Part shown: positions 9,101 to 15,777 of the stretch, one piece after another
Numbering within the stretch: the first letter of the stretch is position 1
How the letters are laid out: the number at the start of each line of letters is the position of its first letter
NCBI GenBank assembly: GCA_963703325.1
Contig: OY969805.1
Span: 1,674,001-1,738,000 of the forward strand
DNA: 64,000 bases
Origin: Aquilonibacter sp963703325
GTDB lineage: Bacteria; Vulcanimicrobiota; Vulcanimicrobiia; Vulcanimicrobiales; Vulcanimicrobiaceae
Direction: 5' to 3'
Made by a program: the position numbers and the translations under genes
The notes under the pieces: generated by a model
Databases searched by the model: none
The model's input: the letters and a program-made list of their open reading frames with translations, nothing else
What the model was told of the DNA's origin: nothing

Positions 9101-10083
9101 TCGCGATCACGTACACCAATGCCAAGGTGCAGTTCCAAGCGGGGCTGACGAATGGCCTCGGCGATAACCAAATCAGCTACTACAACACGGCGATCTCGAA
9201 CTACAACGCGCTCGCGAAGGGCGGAAGCCAAAACTATCCGTGCTTCACGTTCGCGGCTGCGGGCGCAGCGGGAACGGGCGTCGGCACACCGGGCGTGGCG
9301 CAACCCTGTACCGGTGCAACCGTTGCCAACCCGTACTTCGCTAGCCCGGCACAAGGGCTGCTGGATCCCCAGGGTTGGTATGCACCCGCGAGTCTCGTCG
9401 CACTCCCCGGCGTCAACAACAATGACATCGGGCTGTACGATGCGCCGTGGGTGTCGTCGTTGATCCTGAACTACCGTCACGACAAGTTCGCGATCACGCC
9501 GAGTCTCCAACTCGCAACCGGCTCGTCGTACGGCTCGCCGTTTACGGTGGAAGGTGTCGATCCGCGTCTTTGCACGGCGGTCGATGCAACCCAAGCCGCC
9601 GGCGGCACCAATCAGTGCGCGTACACGTCACTGATCGGCCAAGGCGCGACGGGCTCAGGCCAGTTGTTCATCCCCAATCCGGAGACCGGATCGTTCGACT
9701 CGCTCGGACAATACCACGATCCGAACATCCTGATCGGTAACCTGGCGTTGACGTATGATCTCTCGCCGAGAATCACCATCAACGTCACCGCGGCGAATCT
9801 CTTCCACACCTGCTTCGGCGGGTCGAAGGAGCCGTGGACAACCGCCTATCCTCCGTCGACCAACATCTGTTCGTATAATCCGAACGGCGTCTATGTCTCC
9901 AACTACCAACTCGGCCCGGGCTATCTGACGCCCGGCCAACCGTCCACGTATAATGCAACCGCCAATGGTGGCGTGAACCTCTATCCGTGGCAACAACAAC
10001 CGTATGCGCCGGGTCTCGGCTCCGCGGGTGGTTTCCTCCCGCCGCCGCTCAACGTGTACGTGACGTTCAACGTCAAACTCTAG
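6196..10083 (+). CDS. TonB-dependent receptor with carboxypeptidase-regulatory-like N-terminal domain
   Basis: A 1295-residue outer-membrane receptor. Residues 1-33 form a signal peptide (charged start, LLLLVAFLF core, cleavage near ALAG). Residues about 35-115 are a CarboxypepD-regulatory-like beta-sandwich (GYVTDDQGKPVAGASVKAL). The plug domain follows (about 130-260, with AAVPGVNVTAGAMG and PVYIRGSQS), then a long beta-barrel rich in aromatic, Asn and Gly residues, ending LNVYVTFNVKL. GAGGG at 6183-6187 serves as Shine-Dalgarno. The architecture is SusC/OmpA-related as in Acidobacteria-like lineages. No partner (SusD-like, ExbBD, TonB) is adjacent, so the ligand is unknown. Confidence 0.92.
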   Translation: MTSKRTIRQVAVALLLLVAFLFQGTWALAGTTGGLGGYVTDDQGKPVAGASVKALSASQAASATTDASGHFTFLDLAPDTYTVSIVKDGFAPFSEAGITVFADQQLALQFQMQRQLKTIANVTSTAAGQLVKSGVGSDIYNVNSAAIAAAAALGGGGNLNSAYSAIAAVPGVNVTAGAMGWNQPVYIRGSQSFFTGYEYDGVPVNRSFDNYNASTESSLGLQELQVYTGGGPASNASSGTSGFINQVIKTGTYPGYANVSGGLGSNAFYHQAKVEAGGASPDRNFSYYVGISGYDQAFRIIDNNNGVGLMGPGGIYSDYSLINAGLSSDIATGSGAYAMCNGNDGTTPASVQAATGFTNFCLSPYSGVSANTSFIQDRENVINFHFGIPRKDGERDDLQLLWNGSMLHTYFYGDVTDMDGPNAFMLAQDGAPYAGPTAGSPSCSFFGPNNCPGYMDGYTFNSPFGTPAANLTPSLYSFPDSPTDRALDGQLPFSAQDQQYNDQGIVKLQYTHSMGSNAYARVFAYTFFSDWNMTDPYSALANYIWGNPDACCDMNYLLITHTSGGQFQLSDQINDKNLLQLTVNQTYANVLRDNNTTALDANLGSAGPFGIISEANGKYTCWDNATGSITGVPDSTVPCYEVQDGCGGAYNPAVGPTPCTAATVQNGSAIMPVVGPAAAAAGASDQYLWSGPEAAAYNTVRPNFTNVSLSDQWRPSDRWLVNAAVRYESYTYGMANTDTPADNFYAQIAANNFCYNTTPGQQGVYSAPLLAGQFPPASPIEIPEGTDCNAYISGITGTPQTGYVHPNGTTQDGVVAPNFVATSPSSYNLHYWSARYSATYTESPDTVWRFSGGRFIEPPISASIQYTNESGNNLGQWANFMDLGFFDPFHNIPSQTSGQYDVSLERHIRGTDMSFKLTPFYNLTNGYQEQSFIGPGYVTQVPVGQFRSYGVEGAFTKGDFSRNGLSGQVAITYTNAKVQFQAGLTNGLGDNQISYYNTAISNYNALAKGGSQNYPCFTFAAAGAAGTGVGTPGVAQPCTGATVANPYFASPAQGLLDPQGWYAPASLVALPGVNNNDIGLYDAPWVSSLILNYRHDKFAITPSLQLATGSSYGSPFTVEGVDPRLCTAVDATQAAGGTNQCAYTSLIGQGATGSGQLFIPNPETGSFDSLGQYHDPNILIGNLALTYDLSPRITINVTAANLFHTCFGGSKEPWTTAYPPSTNICSYNPNGVYVSNYQLGPGYLTPGQPSTYNATANGGVNLYPWQQQPYAPGLGSAGGFLPPPLNVYVTFNVKL

Positions 10084-10108
10084 TCGATAACGACGCGAGT
10101 GAAACGTG

Positions 10109-10138
10109 CGAAGGCCTCCGCGAAAGCGGGGGCCTTCG
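10109..10138 (+). terminator. Strong hairpin after the TonB receptor gene
   Basis: Thirteen-bp arms (CGAAGGCCTCCGC and GCGGGGGCCTTCG, with one G-T wobble) enclose a GAAA tetraloop 25 bp after the receptor stop. Only a short TGTTTG follows, so termination could be partial. Its presence argues against an upstream start at 10106 for the next small gene. Confidence 0.75.
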
Positions 10139-10162
10139 TGTTTGCGCACGAAGCGCAGCGGC

Positions 10163-10375
10163 GTGCAATACGGATACCAGTGCGAAGATTGCGAAGTCGC
10201 GATCTTCCCCACGACGACGCGTTCGGAGCTTGCATGGCTGCGCGATCGCGTGCACGTCGCGCGCGAAGTTGCCAAGCATTCGTCCGGCGGCCTCGATACC
10301 TGGATGATGGAAGGCTTGGAATTCCTCAACGAACACACCGGCCATTCGATCGTCCTCGTGAGCCGGCGCCAATAA
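10163..10375 (+). CDS. Small hypothetical protein with CxxC
   Basis: A 70-residue protein if started at GTG 10163; TTG 10142 is an alternative. It begins MQYGYQCEDCEVAIFPTTT, so one CxxC pair lies close to the N-terminus, followed by a predicted helical, charged stretch (ELAWLRDRVHVAREVAKH) and a hydrophobic end (HSIVLVSRRQ). One CxxC alone cannot make a full zinc knuckle, although a dimer could. The family is not recognised. It is convergent with the LysM gene and shares its bidirectional terminator. Confidence 0.55.
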   Translation: MQYGYQCEDCEVAIFPTTTRSELAWLRDRVHVAREVAKHSSGGLDTWMMEGLEFLNEHTGHSIVLVSRRQ

Positions 10376-10384
10376 GGCAAATAA

Positions 10385-10408
10385 AAAAAGCCGCGTTAGC
10401 GGCTTTTT
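10385..10408. terminator. Bidirectional terminator
   Basis: A perfect 10-bp inverted repeat (AAAAAGCCGC / GCGGCTTTTT) with a GTTA loop has A-run and T-run flanks, so it can stop transcription in both directions between the small plus-strand gene and the minus-strand LysM gene. Confidence 0.93.
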
Positions 10409-10420
10409 CTCGTTCTCTTA

Positions 10421-10702
10421 TTATTCGGGGATGCGGAGTCTCTCGCCGGGTTGGAGCAGCGAGGCTTGCAGATGGTTCGCGGCGCTGATCGCATCGATCG
10501 TTTCTTGCACGTCGGCACTTGCATTCGTGTGCGCCGAGGCAATCGACCAGAGCGTATCGCCGGGCTGCACGGTTACCGTCGCGTAGCGCTGCGCTGTCGC
10601 TGCGTACAGATGCATGCCTGAAAGCGCGGGCACCGTCACCATGAGGCTTAACGACGCGAGCGCGATTGCGGGCATGAGTGTGAACCGTTTACGCGTGACC
10701 AC
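10421..10702 (-). CDS. LysM-domain SOS protein, YneA-like cell-division suppressor
   Basis: A 93-residue protein if started at GTG 10702, preceded by GGAAGGGAG (10711-10719 on this strand); ATG 10720 and TTG 10732 are in-frame alternatives. The N-terminus has one membrane or signal segment (MPAIALASLSLMVTVPALSG). A single LysM domain follows (VQPGDTLWSIASAH ... LLQPGERLRIPE). The layout matches Bacillus YneA, which is divergent from lexA, has one transmembrane segment plus LysM, and halts division during DNA damage. Two LexA boxes lie directly upstream. The function is inferred from architecture and context; no catalytic domain is present. Confidence 0.78.
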   Translation of the reverse strand: MVTRKRFTLMPAIALASLSLMVTVPALSGMHLYAATAQRYATVTVQPGDTLWSIASAHTNASADVQETIDAISAANHLQASLLQPGERLRIPE

Positions 10703-10729
10703 CGTGCTGCTCCCTTCCATATCTTGTGC

Positions 10730-10743
10730 CAAACGAGTGTTCG
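10730..10743. promoter_or_regulatory. LexA (SOS) box 1
   Basis: CAAACGAGTGTTCG fits the Gram-positive LexA consensus CGAAC-N4-GTTCG with one difference. It lies 28 bp upstream of the chosen start of the LysM/YneA-like gene and forms part of a 27-bp unit (10717-10743) repeated 40 bp away. Confidence 0.82.
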
Positions 10744-10769
10744 GCCACGAACCTGTCTATATCTTGGGC

Positions 10770-10783
10770 CAAACAGCTGTTCG
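10770..10783. promoter_or_regulatory. LexA (SOS) box 2
   Basis: CAAACAGCTGTTCG has the same pattern as box 1 and lies in the second copy of the 27-bp direct repeat (10757-10783). The two boxes are exactly 40 bp apart, close to four helical turns, which would place two LexA dimers on the same face of the DNA. Confidence 0.82.
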
Positions 10784-10830
10784 TCCCCTAGATTTTAGCA
10801 TACCCACTCGGAGCGCTGTCAAGCGCGATC

Positions 10831-10844
10831 CGAACGTATGTTTG
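10831..10844. promoter_or_regulatory. LexA (SOS) box 3 in the lexA promoter
   Basis: CGAACGTATGTTTG matches the consensus with one difference. Its last three bases overlap the -35 element of the lexA promoter, the classical position for autorepression. Confidence 0.85.
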
Positions 10845-10870
10845 CCTTTGCGGCTGTCCTGTGCTAGGGT
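10842..10870 (+). promoter_or_regulatory. lexA promoter
   Basis: TTGCCT (10842-10847) and TAGGGT (10865-10870) are separated by 17 bp, a sigma-70 type pair located 58 bp upstream of the lexA start codon and overlapped by LexA box 3. Confidence 0.6.
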
Positions 10871-10927
10871 TGTAAAGCAAACCCATGCCATACGGGTGGC
10901 ATTGCGCTGCAAAATCCGGAGGGAGCC

Positions 10928-11545
10928 TTGACCGAAAAACCAGCGACGGAACGACAGCAGCGGATCCTCGACGTGATCCGCGCCTTCACCGCCGAGCGCG
11001 GCTACCCGCCCTCGGTTCGCGAAATCGGCGAGCGCGTCGGCCTTTCGTCCTCATCAACTATTCACGCCCACCTCAAGGCCTTGGAGCGCCGCGGACTGAT
11101 CTTGCGCGATCCGACTAAGCCGCGCGCTCTGCGCTCCGACCTCGGGCTCGGCTCTATCCCGGTGCCGGAGAGCATCGTGATGCCGATCGTCGGCAAGGTT
11201 GCCGCCGGTGTGCCGATCACCGCCCAAGAGCATCTCGAGGGCGAATTCGTCCTCCCGGCATCCTTTGTGGCGCGCGCGACCGATGCGTTCATGCTGCGCG
11301 TTCAGGGCGACTCGATGATCGAAGCGGCGATTCTCGACGGCGATCTGATTATGGTTCGGCCGCAGCGCGTTGCGCGTGACGGCGAGATCGTCGTCGCCAT
11401 GCTCGACGGCGAGGCCACCGTGAAGCGCTATTACCGCGAGGACGGCCGGATTCGGCTGCAGCCGGAGAATCGCAGCATGGCGCCAATCTACGCGAGCGAT
11501 GTCGAGATCATCGGCCGCGTCGAGGCCGTCGTCCGCCGCCTCTAG
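10928..11545 (+). CDS. lexA: LexA repressor
   Basis: A 205-residue SOS repressor/autoprotease. The N-terminal winged helix-turn-helix (residues 1-70) contains GYPPSVREIGERVGLSSSST. The C-terminal S24 protease domain has the self-cleavage bond Ala93-Gly94 (KVAAGVP) and the Ser129 (GDSM)/Lys166 (TVKRY) dyad. The start is TTG 10928, supported by GGAGGGAG at 10918-10925. Box 3 predicts autoregulation and boxes 1-2 control of the divergent LysM gene. Confidence 0.97.
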   Translation: MTEKPATERQQRILDVIRAFTAERGYPPSVREIGERVGLSSSSTIHAHLKALERRGLILRDPTKPRALRSDLGLGSIPVPESIVMPIVGKVAAGVPITAQEHLEGEFVLPASFVARATDAFMLRVQGDSMIEAAILDGDLIMVRPQRVARDGEIVVAMLDGEATVKRYYREDGRIRLQPENRSMAPIYASDVEIIGRVEAVVRRL

Positions 11546-12680
11546 CCGTTTTGCCGCGATTGCGGCATTGGCCGAGCTTCCGTTCCTAGCCGCGATTCGC
11601 GAGGCGCTCCCTTGGGGCTTCGGCGGTCTGCTCGCGGCATTCGTGCTGATCTTGCCCTTCATTCATACTGCCGGACCGTTCATCGGTCCGTCGCTTGGGC
11701 TACGCGTGTCGGCGGCATTGCTGCCGGCGTTCGGTATCATGGGACTCGTCCTTGCGCCGACCCTTGGGTGGCTTTACGCGCGTCACGCGCGCATCGATCC
11801 GGTCGCGGTGATGGCCGGATCGACGCTCGCGTTCGTCATCGCGCTCCCGCCGCTGCGCGCTCCGCTCCTCGACTATCTTCGCGCGGTGGGGCCGAGCGGG
11901 TTGTTTCTGGCTTTCGCAACCTGTGGTGCCGTCGCGCTGGTCGCGCGCGTAAGCCGTAACGCCTGGATCGGCGCGATCGCGGCGATTACCGTCGCTTTGG
12001 CGCTGCGCGTTTTGCACGTCCCGATCTTCAGCGCCGTGACCGACGTGCTCCAACCACTGAGCCGGCTCGGCGACACCTACGTTGCGTTGATCGTGATCGT
12101 GGTTGTGCAGACGCTGCTGTGGTCGATCGGCATGCATGGACCCGCGCTGTTGGCGGCCGTCGTCACGCCGGTGTATCTGACGCTGCAGATGCAAAACACG
12201 CTGGCCTACGAACATCACGCACCGTTGCCGCACATCGTCGTGGTGTCGCTCTTCCTTTTTATCTTTCCGGGCGGTGCCGGGTCGACGCTTCCGCTGGCTG
12301 CGCTGCTCGCGCTCTCGCGCGTTGCGCGCCTGCGAACCGTCGGACGCACCACGATTGTCCCGGCGCTCTTCAACGCCAACGAGCCGCTGCTCTTCGCGGT
12401 TCCGGTCGTGCTCAATCCGTTTCTCGTGCCGCCGTTTCTGGCGGCGCCGATCGTTCTTGCAACCACGACGTACCTCGCGGTGAGTCTCGGCTGGGTCGGC
12501 CGCGCCATTTATTACGTGCCATCCTCGATTCCGACGTTAATCTCGACCTACATCGCGACGCTTGACGTCCGCGCGATCGGTCTCGTGGTCCTCAACGTCG
12601 CGCTCGCAACGATGATCTATTTGCCGTTCGTGCGCGCATTCGAACGCCACCTCGAAGCCGAGCGCGCGGCCGCGGCATGA
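11499..12680 (+). CDS. PTS EIIC-like (lactose/cellobiose type) membrane protein, orphan
   Basis: A polytopic membrane protein of about 393 residues. Diagnostic EIIC motifs are WSIGMHGPAL (the family's G-x-HG loop), GGAGSTLPLAALL and FNANEPLLFAVPVVLNPFL, equivalent to the substrate-binding N-x-NEP segment of cellobiose/lactose permeases. Roughly ten hydrophobic helices are visible. No EIIA, EIIB, HPr or EI gene is nearby, so it may be a phosphorylation-independent transporter or rely on distant partners. The start is uncertain: ATG 11499 overlaps lexA by 47 bp and adds a Ser/Ala-rich leader, while TTG 11568 would remove it. The stop overlaps the next start (ATGA). Confidence 0.78.
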   Translation: MSRSSAASRPSSAASSRFAAIAALAELPFLAAIREALPWGFGGLLAAFVLILPFIHTAGPFIGPSLGLRVSAALLPAFGIMGLVLAPTLGWLYARHARIDPVAVMAGSTLAFVIALPPLRAPLLDYLRAVGPSGLFLAFATCGAVALVARVSRNAWIGAIAAITVALALRVLHVPIFSAVTDVLQPLSRLGDTYVALIVIVVVQTLLWSIGMHGPALLAAVVTPVYLTLQMQNTLAYEHHAPLPHIVVVSLFLFIFPGGAGSTLPLAALLALSRVARLRTVGRTTIVPALFNANEPLLFAVPVVLNPFLVPPFLAAPIVLATTTYLAVSLGWVGRAIYYVPSSIPTLISTYIATLDVRAIGLVVLNVALATMIYLPFVRAFERHLEAERAAAA

Positions 12681-13927
12681 TCGAATTGTTGTGCGATGCG
12701 TTCGATATCGATGCGCGCGTACGCGCTGCGGCGATGCGCGCGCGCGAGCAGACGCACACGCTGACCTACCCGGCGCAAGCGGGCGTTAAGACACGCGTCA
12801 TGCGCGCGTTCTTCGACGAAGGCGTCAACGAAAGCGATCTTGCCGGCACGACCGGTTACGGCTACGACGACGCCGCGCGCGAGCGGTACGAAGCGCTGCT
12901 GGCGCGCGTGCTCGGAGCGGAGCAGGTCTTGGCACGGCTCTCGATCGTGAGCGGCACGCAGGCAATCGTAACGGCGCTGGCCGCGTGCGTTGCTCCCGGT
13001 CAACGGCTGATCGCGGTTGCCGGCCGGCCGTACGATACGCTGCGCAACGCCATTTGCGACGCCGAACACTCGCTGGTCTCGCTCGGCGTTCTCTATGAAG
13101 AGGTCGGCTTGCGCGACGACGGCGCGCCGGATCTGGCGGCGATTGCCGCCGCCGTTGCCCAGGCCGATACGGCCGCGGTTTTCGTGCAACGCTCGCGTGG
13201 CTATGCGCCGCGACCCTCGCTTGACGTCGAGGCGTGCGCGGCGATCGCGGCGTGCGTGAAGGCGGCCGCACCCGGCGTCGTGGTGCTGGTCGACAATTGC
13301 TACGGCGAGCTGGTCGAAAATCGCGAGCCGACCCACGCCGGTGCCGATCTCATCATGGGATCGCTGATCAAAAATCTCGGCGGCTCGCTCGCGCCGGGCG
13401 GCGGCTATATCGCGGGGCGCGCCGATATGGTCGAGCGGGTGAGCGCGCGCCTCTACGCCCCGGGCCTGCGAGGCGGTATCGGCCCGACGCTCGGTTTCGG
13501 GCGTGCCCTGATTCAAGGCTTGTTCATCGCGCCGATGATCGTCGAGCAGACGTTGCGTGGACTGGACTTTGCTGCGGGGCTCTTTGCGCAGCTCGGTTTC
13601 GACGTCGATCCGCAGCCCGGCGCGGTGCGCACCGACATCGTGCAGGCGATTCGGCTAGGCGACCGCGAGCGGTTGCTGCGCTTTACCGTAGGTTTACAAG
13701 CCGCTATGCCGCTTAATGCGCGCTTTCGTCCCGAGCCCGGAGCGGTGCCGGGTTACGTCGATCCGGTCGTGATGTCGAGCGGCGCGTTCGTGGGCGGCGC
13801 CACCATCGAGCTATCGTGCGATGCGCCCTTGCGAGCGCCGTTTGAGGTCTATCTGCAAGGCGGGATCGTCGCCGAGCACGCGATGCTCGGGGCGCTACTT
13901 GCCGCGCAAGCGGTGACGGCAGAATGA
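12677..13927 (+). CDS. Methionine gamma-lyase/aluminium-resistance family PLP protein (YnbB-like)
   Basis: A 416-residue fold-type I PLP enzyme. The N-terminal GTTGYGYDDAARERYEALLA, the phrase VSGTQAIVTALAACV and the Schiff-base lysine K232 in GSLIKNLGGSLAPGGGY match the family annotated as methionine gamma-lyase or aluminium-resistance protein (Bacillus YnbB). The true reaction is unproven in most members; a C-S lyase on sulfur amino acids is the usual guess. It is translationally coupled to the EIIC-like gene (4-bp overlap). Confidence 0.85.
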   Translation: MIELLCDAFDIDARVRAAAMRAREQTHTLTYPAQAGVKTRVMRAFFDEGVNESDLAGTTGYGYDDAARERYEALLARVLGAEQVLARLSIVSGTQAIVTALAACVAPGQRLIAVAGRPYDTLRNAICDAEHSLVSLGVLYEEVGLRDDGAPDLAAIAAAVAQADTAAVFVQRSRGYAPRPSLDVEACAAIAACVKAAAPGVVVLVDNCYGELVENREPTHAGADLIMGSLIKNLGGSLAPGGGYIAGRADMVERVSARLYAPGLRGGIGPTLGFGRALIQGLFIAPMIVEQTLRGLDFAAGLFAQLGFDVDPQPGAVRTDIVQAIRLGDRERLLRFTVGLQAAMPLNARFRPEPGAVPGYVDPVVMSSGAFVGGATIELSCDAPLRAPFEVYLQGGIVAEHAMLGALLAAQAVTAE

Positions 13928-13963
13928 AGGCCGCGCGGCGGCAGCAGAGAAGAACGGATACCG

Positions 13964-14320
13964 GTGAGTACACAAGAGGATCGCTCGCACGAGCGCCGGT
14001 TCTTTCGCGCGATCGTTGACTTCCCGGTCACGATCATCGTCCCCGGGCACGAATTAGTGTTGACTGGAGCTGCTGTCGACCTCAGCCGCGGCGGTATGCG
14101 CATCACCACCACCACCGACCTTCCGGCTGGTCAGCCGATCGTCTTGCGATTCACGCTTCCAAGTCACGATCGCGAGATGCTGGTCCGCGCGAAGATCGCG
14201 TTGACGTTCTTTGACGCCTCGACCAAACGCTACGCACACGGTGTTGCCTTCACGCAATACACATCCGGCGATCATGAAAAGATCGCGGCGTTCGTAGCGT
14301 CCAAACAACCCGCTAAATAG
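13964..14320 (+). CDS. PilZ-domain protein (c-di-GMP binding)
   Basis: A 118-residue single-domain PilZ protein that starts with GTG. The c-di-GMP signature is intact: HERRFFR (RxxxR, about residues 9-14) and DLSRGGM (D/N-x-S-x-x-G, about 38-44), followed by the beta-barrel. No output domain is fused, so it probably acts as an adaptor on another protein. Its 3' end overlaps the convergent small gene by 8 bp. A link to the export machine in this window is possible but not shown. Confidence 0.88.
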   Translation: MSTQEDRSHERRFFRAIVDFPVTIIVPGHELVLTGAAVDLSRGGMRITTTTDLPAGQPIVLRFTLPSHDREMLVRAKIALTFFDASTKRYAHGVAFTQYTSGDHEKIAAFVASKQPAK

Positions 14321-14534
14321 GGCTGTTTCGAGATTCTCCTAAGAAGCCGTAGAAGAAATAGCGGTTGCCGTCATTGGTCGTTATGACAATGCGCGTGTCT
14401 TGAATCTCGGCCGCCGTAATGGTCTTCCCCACCAAGGTCTCGAGAATCGCCTGCGCTTGCAGGAATTCCGCCTCTCGCAGGGCATCCGGCTCCACTTCTA
14501 TGAGCTCTAATAGCTCGTCGATCCGGTCGTTCAT
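14313..14534 (-). CDS. Small hypothetical protein
   Basis: A 73-residue protein from ATG 14534, with AGGGTG upstream as Shine-Dalgarno. It is acidic and helical at the start (MNDRIDELLELIEVEPDALR), with a C-terminal beta-rich part (TRIVITTNDGNRYFFYGF). The second half resembles small beta-sheet domains seen in uncharacterised proteins; no family is recognised. It is convergent with, and slightly overlaps, the PilZ gene. Confidence 0.6.
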   Translation of the reverse strand: MNDRIDELLELIEVEPDALREAEFLQAQAILETLVGKTITAAEIQDTRIVITTNDGNRYFFYGFLGESRNSPI

Positions 14535-14578
14535 CGTCACCCTATGACTATCGTCCGGAAGGCCCGTTTTGTTAGCCT

Positions 14579-14598
14579 GCCTTAACACGCCTTAACAC
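14579..14598. repeat. Tandem 10-bp direct repeat upstream of the FHA gene
   Basis: GCCTTAACAC occurs twice head-to-tail with a period of exactly 10 bp, 56 bp upstream of the FHA gene start and on the 5' side of the minus-strand small gene. A helical-turn period is typical of response-regulator or activator sites; the binding factor is unknown. Confidence 0.4.
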
Positions 14599-14653
14599 CC
14601 GGCGGCCGGCCACCAGGAGCCGGGCGGCCGCACCAGAGAAGGGCTCGCCCGCC

Positions 14654-14947
14654 ATGTACCTGCTCGAGGTCCTCAGTGGACCGCTCGATGGAAAAAGCTG
14701 GACCTTTGAAAGCGAAATCACGATCGGCCGCGACGATTCGGTGGCGCAAGCCTGCATAGCGCTCGATCGCTACGTGTCGCGCAAGCACGCACACGTTCGC
14801 ATGGACGGGGAAAGCTTGCAGCTCACGGATCTCGAGAGCCGGAACGGAACGAAGGTCAATGGCGAGCTCGTCACCGGCGACGCGACGATCGAGGTCGGCG
14901 TTCCATTCATGGTTGGCCGTACGGTACTGCGCGTAACGCGAATGTAG
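14654..14947 (+). CDS. FHA-domain protein
   Basis: A 97-residue protein consisting only of a forkhead-associated domain, which binds phosphothreonine peptides. Signature residues are TIGRDDSV (G-R), YVSRKHAHV (S-x-x-H) and LESRNGTKVNG (N-G). A GAAGGG Shine-Dalgarno lies upstream. It sits 5 bp before panC, so it may be expressed with the CoA operon. No Ser/Thr kinase is encoded in the window. Confidence 0.93.
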   Translation: MYLLEVLSGPLDGKSWTFESEITIGRDDSVAQACIALDRYVSRKHAHVRMDGESLQLTDLESRNGTKVNGELVTGDATIEVGVPFMVGRTVLRVTRM

Positions 14948-14952
14948 CGATC

Positions 14953-15777
14953 GTGCAAATTGCTTCGACCATCTCGCAAGCGCGCGCGCTGTTCGACGTC
15001 TTGCCGAGGCCGCTTGGTTTCGTGCCGACGATGGGCGCGCTGCACGAGGGGCACCTCGCACTCGTGCGCCGCGCGCGTGCCGATTCGATTGCGGTCGCAG
15101 CATCCGTGTTCGTCAATCCGTTGCAGTTTACGCCGACTGAGGACTATACTCGCTACCCGCGCGATGCCGAGGGCGATCAAGCCAAGCTCGCGCAGGCCGG
15201 GGTCGACGTGCTCTTCGCGCCGAGTCCGGCATCCATGTATCCTCCGGATTTCAGCACCTCGATCGACCCCGGGGCAATCGGCGACGTGTTCGAAGGCGCA
15301 ATTCGGCCCGCTCATTTTCGCGGCGTCGCTACCGTCGTGGGCAAGCTGCTCAACGTCGTGCGCCCGGATGCGGTCTACCTCGGTCAGAAGGACGCGCAGC
15401 AGACCGCGGTTCTGCGCCGCATGGTCCGGGATCTCGAGATTCCTATCAACGTGGTAATCGTCCCGACCGAGCGCGAAGCAGACGGCTTAGCCATGTCCAG
15501 CCGGAACGCTTATCTCTCACCCGAGCAGCGCGAAGCTGCGCCCTCGCTGCACCATGCTCTGCAGGCGGTACGCTTGGCGATGGCCAGCGGTCGATCGAAG
15601 GCCGATGCCATTGCGGCCGCGCGTGCGCGCTTGCATCCGCTGGCGCAACTCGACTATATCGACGTCGTCGATGCCAACACGTTCAATCCGATCGAAACGC
15701 TCTTGTCGCCGGCCTTTGTCATTGGAGCCGCGCGATTCGGTTCGACGCGGCTTTTGGATAATTTATGGATCGAATGA
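14953..15777 (+). CDS. panC: Pantothenate synthetase (pantoate-beta-alanine ligase)
   Basis: A 274-residue enzyme that joins pantoate and beta-alanine with ATP. Typical motifs are VPTMGALHEGHLALVR (the HIGH-like nucleotide site), VFVNPLQFTPTEDYTRYPR, YLGQKDAQQ and MSSRNAYLSPEQR (KMSKS-like). The start is GTG. It is the first step of a panC-coaBC-coaX cluster. Confidence 0.97.
   Translation: MQIASTISQARALFDVLPRPLGFVPTMGALHEGHLALVRRARADSIAVAASVFVNPLQFTPTEDYTRYPRDAEGDQAKLAQAGVDVLFAPSPASMYPPDFSTSIDPGAIGDVFEGAIRPAHFRGVATVVGKLLNVVRPDAVYLGQKDAQQTAVLRRMVRDLEIPINVVIVPTEREADGLAMSSRNAYLSPEQREAAPSLHHALQAVRLAMASGRSKADAIAAARARLHPLAQLDYIDVVDANTFNPIETLLSPAFVIGAARFGSTRLLDNLWIE

Noticed and set aside
10717..10783. 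Possible start of a CRISPR or iteron array (27-bp repeat, 40-bp period)
   Set aside because: Only two copies and each contains a LexA box; no further repeats or cas/rep genes.
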